Origin: Paratinospora sagittata
Lineage: Eukaryota > Streptophyta > Magnoliopsida > Ranunculales > Menispermaceae
Direction: 5' to 3'
DNA: 64,000 bases
NCBI GenBank assembly: GCA_035771175.1
Contig: CM069598.1
Span: forward strand, 15,934,438-15,998,437
Position numbers and translations under genes: made by a program
Shown here: positions 1 to 11,049 of the stretch, one piece after another
How the letters are laid out: each line of letters begins with the position of its first letter
How positions within the stretch are numbered: position 1 is the first letter of the stretch
Notes under the pieces: model-generated
Database searches by the model: none
Seen by the model: the letters and a program-made list of their open reading frames with translations, nothing else
Told to the model about the DNA's origin: nothing

Positions 1-23
1 CTCAAACATGGAATCTCATAGGG

Positions 24-305
24 CACGTTTGGTGCGCGGGATAAGATAAGATTATTTTTATGAGATTGGATTGAATTGGATAAGATAGGATAGGATATGA
101 TATGATTAAACAATTAAAAAAAATGCAAAACCCATTACAATGGGATAAAAATAATCTCTCCCTTTTGGTCATCACTATTTTATCCCATTACAATGCGATA
201 AAAATGAGGATGAGATTATTTTTTTATCTCATCCTGGTCGGCAGCCAAACATGGGTTTGAGACTAAAAAAAGTCTTATATCATCCAATCCCGCGCACCAA
301 ATGAG
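24..305. mobile_element. MITE, Mutator- or hAT-like, 9-bp TSD
   Basis: The ends are inverted repeats sharing the core TTTGGTGCGCGGGAT (about 24-43 and the reverse complement at about 287-305). The element is bracketed by a perfect 9-bp direct repeat CTCATAGGG at 15-23 and 306-314. The interior is AT-rich with repeated GGATAAGATAGGAT-like words and has no coding potential. A 9-bp duplication fits a Mutator-like MITE; an 8-bp reading would fit hAT. Confidence 0.75.
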
Positions 306-314
306 CTCATAGGG

Positions 315-1069
315 TCCAACATCAGAAAAATGCCGAAAAGTGCATTTTTTTTCGCCGCAAATGCTAATCTTCCAAATGGGATAAATATTGCGTTTGACCC
401 AAAATTCACCACAATGTTGCTACAATTGCGGAACCAAACAAGGCCTTAGTTGGTTAATTTTTACTTGTATTAATCATTATAAGAGTGATGTAACATTGAC
501 ATTTTAAATGTACATCTAAAGTGTACATTACTTTTTGTACATCATTAGATTGCCTCAAATCATGTGTTGGTACATGATTCGAGATAACCCAATAATTTAC
601 AATAGTGAGGTACACTTTAAATATACCCTTGAATTTCACTTTTAACATTTTTCTTAAAATAAAAGAGAGCAGCTAGATAGACCCCATTAATGGACTATCT
701 ACACCCTCAATCACTAACACAACCCCACCCTAACATACATTGATACATACACTTTTCCTACCACAACCAAAAACTAAAAAATTCCTAAACTACCCTTCCC
801 CCAATCGTACCCCACCCTTCTTTCTTCTTCTCCAAAACTCATCCAAAACCCTAGCTTCTAACTTTAAAGCCTATCATTTTCATCTTCTTATCTTAGTTGA
901 AAGAATATTAGAGCTAGACAAGTATCGTTTGGACTTCATTTGGAACGAATGGCTACTTGTCATCTTCGAATTTTTTTTGACATTTGATCCTTTGAATCGG
1001 TAAGAAATGCATGTTTTAATTTTTTTGTTTTTTTGTTTCTATTCACTTTTATTCATGAAATGGAATATT
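315..1069. other. Intergenic DNA, no gene recognised
   Basis: AT-rich sequence. A stretch near 425-445 resembles the usual MITE end (AACCAAACAAGGCC), so the window may open inside a larger element whose other end lies outside. Short open frames here show no recognisable domain. Confidence 0.4.
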
Positions 1070-1084
1070 TATGAGTGTTTTTCA

Positions 1085-1580
1085 ATGTGTTTTGCGCGAA
1101 AAATAAACAAGAACGAAGCTCATCACCATGGACGAGCTTCGTTCCTTGTACAGGAGGGTCTGCCATGGCCGACCAACCCTTTTATTTCTTTTTTTTTCAT
1201 TATCACACACTATATTGCATTGGAATGCATTTCGTGACAATTTTGACATGTTTTTACTCATTCCAAGCTAATTTGGGTGGAGGGGCATCGTTCCTCACTC
1301 ATTACTCTTATGTAGGGTACAGGTGGGGTATGACACCCTACCGCCCAAATGAGCTCGGACTAAGTGTAAACATGAAAAAATTGTCATGAAATACATCTCA
1401 ATGTATGTAAAAATGAAAAAAAAAAAAAAGGGTCAGTCGGATAGGGCCAACCCTTACAAAGGAGGGTTGGCCGGCCATGGACGACCTCTTGTACAAGGGT
1501 CGGCCTCGCAAAGCCGACCTTCATGACGATTTTTTGAAAAACAAAACACATATTTCCATTCGCACACAACAAAAACTTAC
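1085..1580. repeat. Degenerate inverted-repeat (foldback) element
   Basis: The segment at about 1123-1250 matches the reverse complement of about 1375-1530. Shared words include CCATGGCCGACCAACCC, a T-rich run, a degenerate GCATTGGAATGCATTTC block and TGACAATTTT. Both arms, each read in its own direction, encode similar short peptides with LVQE and a Phe-rich run, as expected of an inverted duplication. No transposase or clear target duplication is visible. Confidence 0.55.
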
Positions 1581-4098
1581 CTCCTCGTAATGTTCTTTCA
1601 ACGACTATGATGTGTATGACACTCGAGACTGTGAAGAGAAATGCAATGTGGTGTTGGAATGAGGCTTGGAGAAGATGAAGATGAATAGTGGGGTGTGGGG
1701 TGAGAATAGGAGGTAAAAATTAGGTTTTTTTTTTTTAAATAAAAGGTCATTTGTCACACCCCGATTTTCCAACTTGGTCAAGTGCGCTATGATGGAGAAC
1801 GACTGACTAGAGTAACCTAACCGGAGCGTGAGTGTCTATCATTTCCTTGCAATGCCCTTATAATTAATATGAAAATTTTAAAATTAATAAGATTAAGTGT
1901 CTAGGGACATTGCTTAACCCTAATTTTACTGTGCTTGCAATTTCAATCACCTAAGACTGGATGTCTCAATATTTACCTTGGTCATATCATGGACTATATC
2001 ATAGTAATGAAATTAAATCATCCTAAATACCAAATACCCTAGTATTCTAAGTTCTATAGGCATCACAAGACTATAACCATTTTTTAGAATAATGTAGTGT
2101 GTCATATCAAAAATAAATTAAATGACACTACAATTCACAATTTATTGGATAAATGTTATAAGTTTACTATTACAATGACTTATTCAAATAACCAATAATC
2201 ATTGTCACCAAATAAAGGCTTCACCTCTTATAACAACCAATTCAATAGTCATATATACTACTAAGACATTATTCGAATCTACTCAATTGTTTGGTTCTAT
2301 TGCTATCAACTCCTCAGTTGGAATTCGACTCATAATGCATTATTAATTCCTGCAAGAGATATGGGGGGTGAGCTAATGCCCAGTGGATCACCTTAGACAA
2401 TATTTTTGAACTCTTATTTATTAATAGCATAATACATCAAATCCAACTAGATATTCAAACAAGTCCATACATTACGTTGCTACATTAATTTATTTTAAGT
2501 GTCGTCGCTAACCATCCATTTGGGTTATAGATCACCTAGACATAATCACATTTTCCCTCAGAGCTCCTCTCAAATAGAGTCTGAAATTCACTGGCCATTG
2601 TGGCACATAACCTTGCCCTTTCGGAACACCCCAGGCTAGGCCAAGACAACTTTCAATGTATTGTTATCTTTTTAGTGAGACAAATAATATAACTAACATA
2701 CCAACATGATCAACGTAATGTATTAACATATCATGTCATTATAAAACTAATTACCGAATAACATGCAACAACTCATATCATATCATTCCATATGATTATC
2801 ATAATTAAGAGAGCATGTCAATGTTCCTCTAATTTAAACTTCCAATCAACAATAAAAACACGCAAGGCATATTGATCATGGAATGTTCAATAGCAAGCAT
2901 AACATGTACATATGAAATACAATAATGACTAGCATGCAAATAATTTTAGAGAGAAATCACATACACACACATCTAATTAGATGTCGTGACCCCTTATAGG
3001 GTGACGTCACGACCAGAACAGTACCTCAGATAATGCCACTACTCGACAAAACCTGAGGCACTGATAAGGCTCTACTCGAAAAAAAACCTAATAAGCACAA
3101 TACACAACCTGTATATGACAAATATAATTGAACCGAAATAAAATTCCATCATCCAAAAGAAACAAGATCAAATCCATCACAAAAATAAATATAACAAGGT
3201 TTAATATCTATGAACATCCATATGGAACTTGAGCAAGGTCCAACATCCCAAAAAGTTATATACAGTCCATCCATCTAAGTGTTATATATTTATATAAGGT
3301 GAAAGTTATATATACAAGTTCAAAAGAACAAAACAATTGAAACTAAACCCAAGTCCCCAAAAATATATAAAACCTACATCCAAAAATTAGAAGAGAAAAG
3401 GTCACTCGCACGTCAAGCCTTGCCTTTTCCTTTTGGATCTAAACCTGAGAAAAATAGGGAAAAAGGGGTGAGGTTAACTAGCTCAATGAATAATTCTCAC
3501 AATAATCTCCACAAATGCATTTATAAAACATGTATACCATTGAAATAACATTTATAAACACAAATGCATTAATTGAAGCATAACATACATGATTCAAACT
3601 AATCATATGGTTTATGCATCATTTTCATAAAAAGTATGCAAACGCTTCTATGAGGTCACGTCACGATAACACATGCCTACACTTCTCCCATTGCGCTATG
3701 AGTTCAGACCGGCGCATTATCCATCACAAATCCTTTCACCCTTACATTTCTCATAGATAAGGTCTCATCCATTACGCACTTGTAAATGACTCTGAAGGTA
3801 CATTTCCCAGAGGACCAAGTATGTGAAAAGATAACCAATGCCAAAGTATTCAATTCAAAATTCTCAAGGCAATACTATGCATATAAATCTATTTGTCATG
3901 ATCATAAATACTATGCACATATACAATAAAATGCATATCATTCAACACATCATTTTATATAAATACAATGTCATAAATGGAGAAGTAAAATGAGAAATAC
4001 TCACAACCAACCACAAGCCAATTACCCAAGTCAAAAGCCCTCAAATTGGCCAATCAAAAGACAATGACCTGAAATGAATCAAATTCACATATGATCAA

Positions 4099-4475
4099 TG
4101 TCACACCCTGGGTTGCACAACGTGCCCCCTACCCAGGTGTGGGCGCACCCCCTCGGGGCGAACGCCTAGCCATAGTACCACATAATATTGTCATATCGCC
4201 ATGTAGCAACCCAACCGCAGCTGGTCTACATCGAAACGATTATTTGTCTGCAACTATTCATAAATAGTGCAGGGCCTCCCCCAAGATCGAACTCGAGACC
4301 TCCCCTTCAAGGAGTCTAAATTCGCATCCTAGGTAGCCACTGAACCATTCCGGCTGCGGTTGGGTTGCTACATGGCGATATAACAATATTATGTGGTACT
4401 ATGGCTAGGCGTTCGCCCCAAGGGGGTGCGCCCACACCTGGGTAGGGGGCACGCTGTGCAACCCAGGGTGTGACA
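4099..4475. mobile_element. Foldback element with tRNA-like (SINE) loop
   Basis: Two 123-bp arms (4099-4221 and 4353-4475) are inverted copies differing at about three positions, ending TGTCACACCC and GGGTGTGACA. The 131-bp loop (4222-4352), read on the minus strand, has a Pol III A-box-like TGGTTCAGTGGCTA and, about 40 nt on, a B-box-like GAGTTCGATCT. This is the layout of a tRNA-derived SINE. The element occupies the exact end of LTR e, directly against its TSD. Confidence 0.8.
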
Positions 4476-5659
4476 AAAAGGCCTTATGTATAATATTGTC
4501 ACGACGCCTCTGAAGTAGGCTGACGTCATGACCGGCACAGTGTACTATACCCGTATACAGTATACAATACACTGTCAGCCTTCACGTACTCTCACAATCC
4601 ATCCCAAACTTACAGAATTATTATTTTTTTATACCACAAATCAAATCCAATCAACTAGCTATATAGATGATCATTCCACTCACATTCATTTCATTCATGT
4701 AAATTCCCAACTGATAAATACATTTCATCATCCCAAGCATTATATAATATTACCACACAACACATCTAGGTGATATTACATATATATAGTGTGTGATAAT
4801 TATACATATCAAAATAACAAAAATATGATCTATTTCCTCCAAGCATACCTACACGTACCAGAAGAAGGTTCACGTGATTATCACTCACGGAGTTTTCTTT
4901 TTCCCTTCGACTCAATACATGAAATATTGGAGGAAATGGGGTGAGCAATCAACAGCTCAGTGAATATAGTTCTTGAGATGCCAATTATATACATTTATAG
5001 AAATATGACATTTAAAATCATTTCAAACATTTATTCAACACATGCATCATTCAACGAATATATTGTACATGTCAACATCATAAAGTTCATGAATTTTCAA
5101 TAACATAATGCACAATCTCCCTCCTCCGCAAGGCAAGAGAGCGGGTCTAACCCTTGTATGGTCGTACAAGGTAGACACAGCTTCTTATCACCCAATTCAC
5201 AGTCATTTCAAGGATCGCAACCCTTGTTAGGAGAGACCTACTGACAATGAGGACTCGCAAAACCTCATCCGGGTCTAATTCCTAACGAAATGACAATGAA
5301 GATTCGCAAAACCTCATCATTACAAACTCCAATTGTTAAAATCAGTTTGCATGATCCATAAAACGCAATGCATTATATATACATATCACATGCATACAAT
5401 CAAACATTTTATATGCGTACAATGCCATACAAGAACCAAATCAAGGAAACTATACTCACAGTGGTTACACAGGGTTTCTAAGCCAACCTCTAAAATCGAG
5501 CAACAATAAACGTCATTGCTTCCTCAAAAGCGTATATCCATGCCCTTAAGCCTCAATTTAAACACTGAAATTATCCATAGAGTATCATGAGAATCATCAT
5601 TTACCATATCAGTAGCTACTAAAATATCAAATCACTGTTCACAGTACTATTCATTTTTT

Positions 5660-5660
<1 letters not shown>

Positions 5661-5709
<49 letters not shown>
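5661..5709. repeat. Heptanucleotide tandem repeat (CTATTCA)7
   Basis: Seven perfect copies of CTATTCA within LTR e. Confidence 0.95.
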
Positions 5710-8700
5710 TCCGAAAGCTGTAAATTGTATTAAAATTGTCAAATGGTCTCCAAAAATCATAAAATTGAATCTAACCACCCATTCGGGGTTCTAACAGTCC
5801 AGGGAGCATTTTTCTACCTTTCTAGCGGCTTTTCATTCACGTTGGGTCAAAAACCCCAATTTTTAAAAACGCCGTAAAACGGCTCCCACAACAATATTTA
5901 CTCCGCTAGACCTGTTACCTCTAACTTAGAGAATGAAAATCACTTACCGCGGGTTCGGATCTCCCTCCGTTTCCCCTTCTTTCTTCCTTCCTTCCTTTCC
6001 TTTCTCTTTGCACTTCTTCTCCTCCTTCTCTTTCTTTTGCAAATTCTTTTTTTTTCTTTTTTTTCTTTGTTTTCTCTTGTCGGCAAAGAGATAAGAGCAT
6101 TTTTTATTATTATTATTATTATTATTTTATTTTAATTTTGATCTCATGCTCCTTATGCAATTTACCAAACCAACTTCCCCATGTTATCCCATGCTCCTCA
6201 TGCAAGTTAACAAACCAACTTCCTCATCTATTAATCAATTTAATTTAACTCCAATTCACATATCTAATTAACCAACCCCATAAATTAATCAATTTAATTC
6301 AACTTCATTTTTTTATAGGATGATCTCATATGTATCATCTTCATTTCATAATTTTATTTATTTACTAATCATACACGCGTATATTTAGCGCATACGTATC
6401 AAATACGTGTAGTATCACGTGTATATTTAGCTCATACGTATAAAATATGTGTATTATACATCTCGATATACGCGTACTTCAATGTATGTATTTAATTAAA
6501 ATTACGGGATGTTACAATCAATTCCAAGTTCAATTATGTCTAATTGCATAATTCTCATAAAATCCTCAAATCCCTACAATTAATCACTCAACTCTAAATT
6601 ATCAATGTCCAACCCATAGGCATCCATCTTATCAAATTACATGATCATACAAAGTCTTGGCCTAGGCCAACATAAATCACTTGCATTCCATCACATGCTC
6701 AATTTATGAATTCCAAATTAATTGCACCAAAATCCTCAATTTAGAGAAATCTCTACAATAGGCCAACATTGCCAAATTAAACTAATCAACAATCCATAAA
6801 ATGAGAATTCCTCAATTGACACTACCAATATTTTAAGCATGCCAATTTACGCAACATAGGTCCCATGCATTCTAAATGGAAAGCTATAGGTCACATTTCT
6901 AGAGTTAGGGATACATGGATTCACATTTAAATACCTTTAATAATGAAATTGAAAACATTAATTACGCTCCTAATTCAATGCACTGTTCGGATGTAACAAA
7001 TTGCCAAACGAAATATCCAATAACTAAAATAATTGTTCAGATTCAAGAATATCAAGAGACAAACCTTCTATCCAAAATTGAGCTAAATCCAACTGCAGAT
7101 CAAAGATATATGTCTCTTTGATTAAGACAACTCTAATTTGACGGTTTCTCCCATCCTGCTGAAAATACTTGAACTCAGATGATTATATCTCATAAAATAC
7201 TCAACCAGTCAACATCTTAACCGTTCATAATGCCAAAAGTTCAATTGTAAACTATATGTTGAAGTATCACATCCATTCAACAGTAGATTTAAGAGATCCA
7301 ACAGTTTGATCTAAACTATGCAAGAAATCCAAATTTTCCGACCAATTGTATTTGGAAGGTTATAACTCTTGACATCAAACTCCGATCACAATCTCCACCG
7401 ACCATAATGAAGAGATATCAAAGATGAACAATGTGACCAATTTTAAGCTTGATCCAACTATGGATTAAAGAGATCTAGCCTCTGATGCTAAATGTTGCAA
7501 GAAAGCTTTCTTCTCTCATTCCTCTCCTTTTTTTCTTTTTTCTTTTTTTTTTTCCGTTCTCTTAACCTTACTCTCTCAAAAACGTCCCCTAAGGAAGAAA
7601 ATGAGAGATTGAGGCACCTGTTACACCACATGCACCCATTTTGCCAAGTGTTAATCATGCTTCAACACTATGCCAAGTGTTTGCTCAAGGGCTTATTTGT
7701 TAGCCACATGACCTCTATTCAATCACAACCTCACATGTGAGTTGTTAACCAATCCACTAATTCCAACAATTCCATCATTTTTTCTTTCATTTATTTAATC
7801 AATACATGCCCATTTCAAATCATGGTCCAAATGACCCCATTATATAACACATACATTAATATTAATATGTCACTATTAATATATTATTTTTAGTGATGTA
7901 TATTATTATCACTATCAATGCCATTGCACATAAATGACAATATTAATAATAATAATTATCTAAAATAGCATGCATTCCTAAGTAATAAATAAAAATCATA
8001 CATTATATATATATGATCAAAATACAAGTATAATACATATTAAATATTTACACAAACATCTAGAGTTGGGCAATCTACGTTACCGTGAGGTCATTTGTGA
8101 ATGTGGATCGTTACATTAGACATGACATAACATGCTAGAAACAAATAAGAATAAAGAAAAAAGTCAATGATCACTCCCACAGGTCACGCGTATTTGTCGA
8201 TTAATCGGATTCGTCAACACGTGATGCTTTCAACCTATATACACCCGTATTATATTCACATTAGTCATGTGTGCCTACATACATATTATCTTACATAAGG
8301 TATAAATAATATATTATAAGATCTTACAATACATATATCTTTATATATGAGATATACATAATATAAAATAATATATTTATATATACTTGTAAGTGTGGTA
8401 ACTTATGGAAGTTGCAGAGAGTACGTTAGTGATGATGGAGGTGCCACCGCCACCACCATATAACATATGTAAATATATAAGATACATATATACATTATGA
8501 TGTATACATATTAGTGGTTATTATTATATATATATATATATAATGTAGAGTACACATGTATAATATATATAATATATCTGTATATACACGGTATAATATA
8601 ATACAACCTAACCCACATATAATATTATATAACATAATTTGTATAACCTAATATAATATATCATCTTGTCTATAATAATCCACACATATACAATATTATA

Positions 8701-9584
8701 TGCATAATAATATAATATTATATACTATCTCATCTTTTAGTATGTTCTGTTCACTACACCTTGCAGAGGAGGAAACATAGAGAAGAAGGAAAGAGGAGGG
8801 AAGAAAGAGAAAGTGAGGAGGAGAGAAAATTAGAGGGGAGGATCTACGAGGAATTCATCTTCCCCAAAGTATGAGAACGAGTTTCTGAAAATGGAGATCA
8901 TCTTTTCCAAAACTCCAAAACATGAGAATAAGTTTCTGAAAATGGAGATCATCTTCTCCAAACACATGAGAACAAGTTTCTGAAAGTGAAAACAAAATGT
9001 CATGATTGTCAAATTGTTGCTACTTATTACACTGTTTGGGTTGTCGGTTTCAATGTGATTTTATGTGAAGGTTAATGTCCTATATTCCCAAGTTGAAAAG
9101 GGGAGAAAAAGAGAGAAGTTAAGAAAAATAGATAATGGACAGCTCTACTTGTTGTCACCATTAACAACAAAAACAGAACAAGAGTAAAGTAATGAAAGAA
9201 GAAGAAAAAGATGAACTCATCGTGGATGCTCTCACGGTTTTCCGACAGCATCTCTTGTCTTTGTTACTGGTTTGTGAGAGAATAATGAAGTTCAAGAGGA
9301 GGGGAGAGAAGGAAAGAGGATGGCAGAGAAGTAAAAAGTCTACTTTATTTAATGAAGTGGAGTGGTTGATGCATGTTACGGGTGGTGGGTGCATAATATA
9401 TAAACTATGTAAGAAAAGAAGTGGTTTGGGCACCACCACCACTATAATGATTAGATAATGTATAAAACGTGACTACATGTAAATTGTAAAATAACTAGGT
9501 GGCTACCGCTATTATAGGGTGGTGAATGCGTTACCCACACCACATGCGGTGGTGGTGGGTGCCGCCATTGTTATTTTTATTTTG

Positions 9585-9589
<5 letters not shown>

Positions 9590-9621
<32 letters not shown>
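9590..9621. repeat. (TA)n microsatellite
   Basis: Uninterrupted TA dinucleotides in the last part of LTR f. Confidence 0.95.
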
Positions 9622-9624
<3 letters not shown>

Positions 9625-9937
9625 TTAATGTGCACTACTCCATCAGTCCAGACATATCATATAATACAAACATGTGAAAAAGACACTATCAACTATTCTT
9701 TGCAAGTTTCGATTTGAATAATACTCAATTCAGAAAAAAATATTAATTAATTAACAAAATAATTTGTTAATCCAATTTGGGGACCCCAAAGTGATCTTAC
9801 ACACCACCACCGATCACGATAATTGGTTTATTTAATAATATATTTTTATTATAAAATAATTTAAGCAAAATCTTGAAGTTTGAATAAAGTTTTAACTTAT
9901 TTTATTTTATTTTATTGTTTCAAGGTATTACATTATT

Positions 9938-10402
9938 TTAGTAATTTTAGTGAAGATATTTAAAAAATTATACAAAATAGATAGAGTGAAGTGTATCTAC
10001 CTGCCCCCAAATAAAAACATTGACAATTTTTCATTTTCATTTGATTTGATTTCATTAAATTTGAAACTGAAGTGCCTAACGTTCATATTAGCAACACCAA
10101 CAGTACCCAACATCAAACAATCTCATTGTCCACTCAGAGAAACCACGTAATTTCGACTCGGTTGTTCGGTTTCCAGTTCACCCACCGTTGCATACGATAA
10201 AACTCGATCACTCCGCCACCATCCCACCTTTGCTCGTTTCCGATCAGAATGAATGCTGCTCTGCTCTTTTCTCTTTTCTCTCTTCCTCTTCTTCAGATTT
10301 TCAAACTCCTCCGAATCAAACTCTAATGGCGTTCCTGTAGCCCTCGCCTTCTGATTGAATGGTCAGACAAGTTCTTCTTGATCTTCTTCTTCTCTCTCTC
10401 CC

Positions 10403-10449
<47 letters not shown>

Positions 10450-11049
10450 TATTATTATGATTATATCCTTAATTTATTTTAACGATCTTGCCATAAGATT
10501 CATGGATTCCTTCAAGAATTAGATACAGAGAGGTTGTAATCTGACCTAATTTCGAATTATCTTTTGATATTTTGAATTAATTTCGGTGTTAATCATATGT
10601 TTCCTTCCTTGGCTTCAATGTTATTAGAAGAATATTGTATGGTTGAGGTAGCCAATGAGCAAGTTGCCCTTTTACGTTACGAAAAACATGTTAGGGTTTC
10701 GTTTCCTGTGCTTCAAAGCATTCCACGTTGTTGTTCCACAATTGGTTGTTCTTTGAAACCGGCGTGGGTAGGCGATTTGTTAGGGATCTGCAAGAAATTG
10801 TTAGAGATAGTGCCTCTGAAAGCTGGGAATTGTTGACCACACCTGGAAGTTAACGATTTCTTGAACTGCTTATTGAGATGTTTGGTTTATGACGGAATAG
10901 GGTTTAATGATTTTGATGTACTTTTAGCTATGAAATCTGCCTATGTTTAATCGGAGAAGTGGGGTTGTGTTAATTAGGGTTTTGATTTTTTTTTTTTTTT
11001 TTTGGGTACTTATTCTTCTTCTCTTTTTGACATAAGAGTGGAATTCTAA
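9938..11049 (+). promoter_or_regulatory. Promoter and 5' leader region of BLISTER
   Basis: The gap between the end of LTR f and the BLISTER ATG. A pyrimidine-rich tract at 10257-10300 is typical of plant transcription-start regions. A (TAA)n microsatellite fills 10403-10449. An upstream open frame of 79 codons lies at 10597-10836; whether it is in the mRNA is unknown because a leader intron is possible (an acceptor-like ACATAAG lies at about 11035, just before the ATG). I see no convincing TATA box. Confidence 0.5.
10403..10449. repeat. (TAA)n microsatellite in the leader region
   Basis: About 15 trinucleotide units, followed by a short inverted ATTATTATT run. Confidence 0.95.

Larger units (their letters stand above)
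4099..6516 (-). mobile_element. Solo LTR e, nested in d, with extended terminus
   Basis: Bracketed by a perfect TSD ATCAA (4094-4098 and 6517-6521). The equivalent stretch in solo LTRs a-c (CATACATCAATTCC in a) is an empty site, so the whole 2418 bp came in as one unit. It ends GGGATGTTACA. The block that forms the terminus of relatives d and j (TGTCACGAC...GACGTCATGACC) sits here at 4497, so 398 extra bases (a hairpin element plus 21 bp) lie outside it but inside the TSD. A strong donor-like site (CGCG|GTAAGTG, minus strand) is at 5947. Confidence 0.85.
2982..8115 (-). mobile_element. Solo LTR d, nested in f
   Basis: Starts TGTCGTGACC and ends GATCGTTACA, with a perfect TSD TTAGA at 2977-2981 and 8116-8120. 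Removing the nested LTR e leaves about 2.71 kb, close to solo LTRs a, b and c (2.81-2.88 kb), with which it shares many internal blocks. A palindromic stretch with GTGACGTCACGACC lies at the left terminus, as in LTRs e and j. No internal retrotransposon genes are present. Confidence 0.88.
1752..9932 (-). mobile_element. LTR f: outermost of three nested LTRs
   Basis: Starts TGTCACACCCCG and ends GGTATTACA, flanked by TCATT (1747-1751) and TTATT (9933-9937), a 5-bp TSD with one C-to-T difference. Without the nested LTR d and its duplicated TTAGA it is about 3.04 kb. Its start and several internal stretches resemble LTR h at 54216, which supports the left boundary. The interior (8121-9932) is AT-rich with (TA)n, an imperfect tandem repeat of about 66 bp at 8870-8990 and a GGTGGTGG-rich stretch. 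No gag or pol domain is visible. Sense strand is taken as minus from the shared splice-like motifs. Confidence 0.7.

Noticed and set aside
4528..4948. Short frames at 4528-4773 and 4766-4948
   Set aside because: They lie within LTR e, with no conserved domain; part of the second is the region after the putative acceptor.
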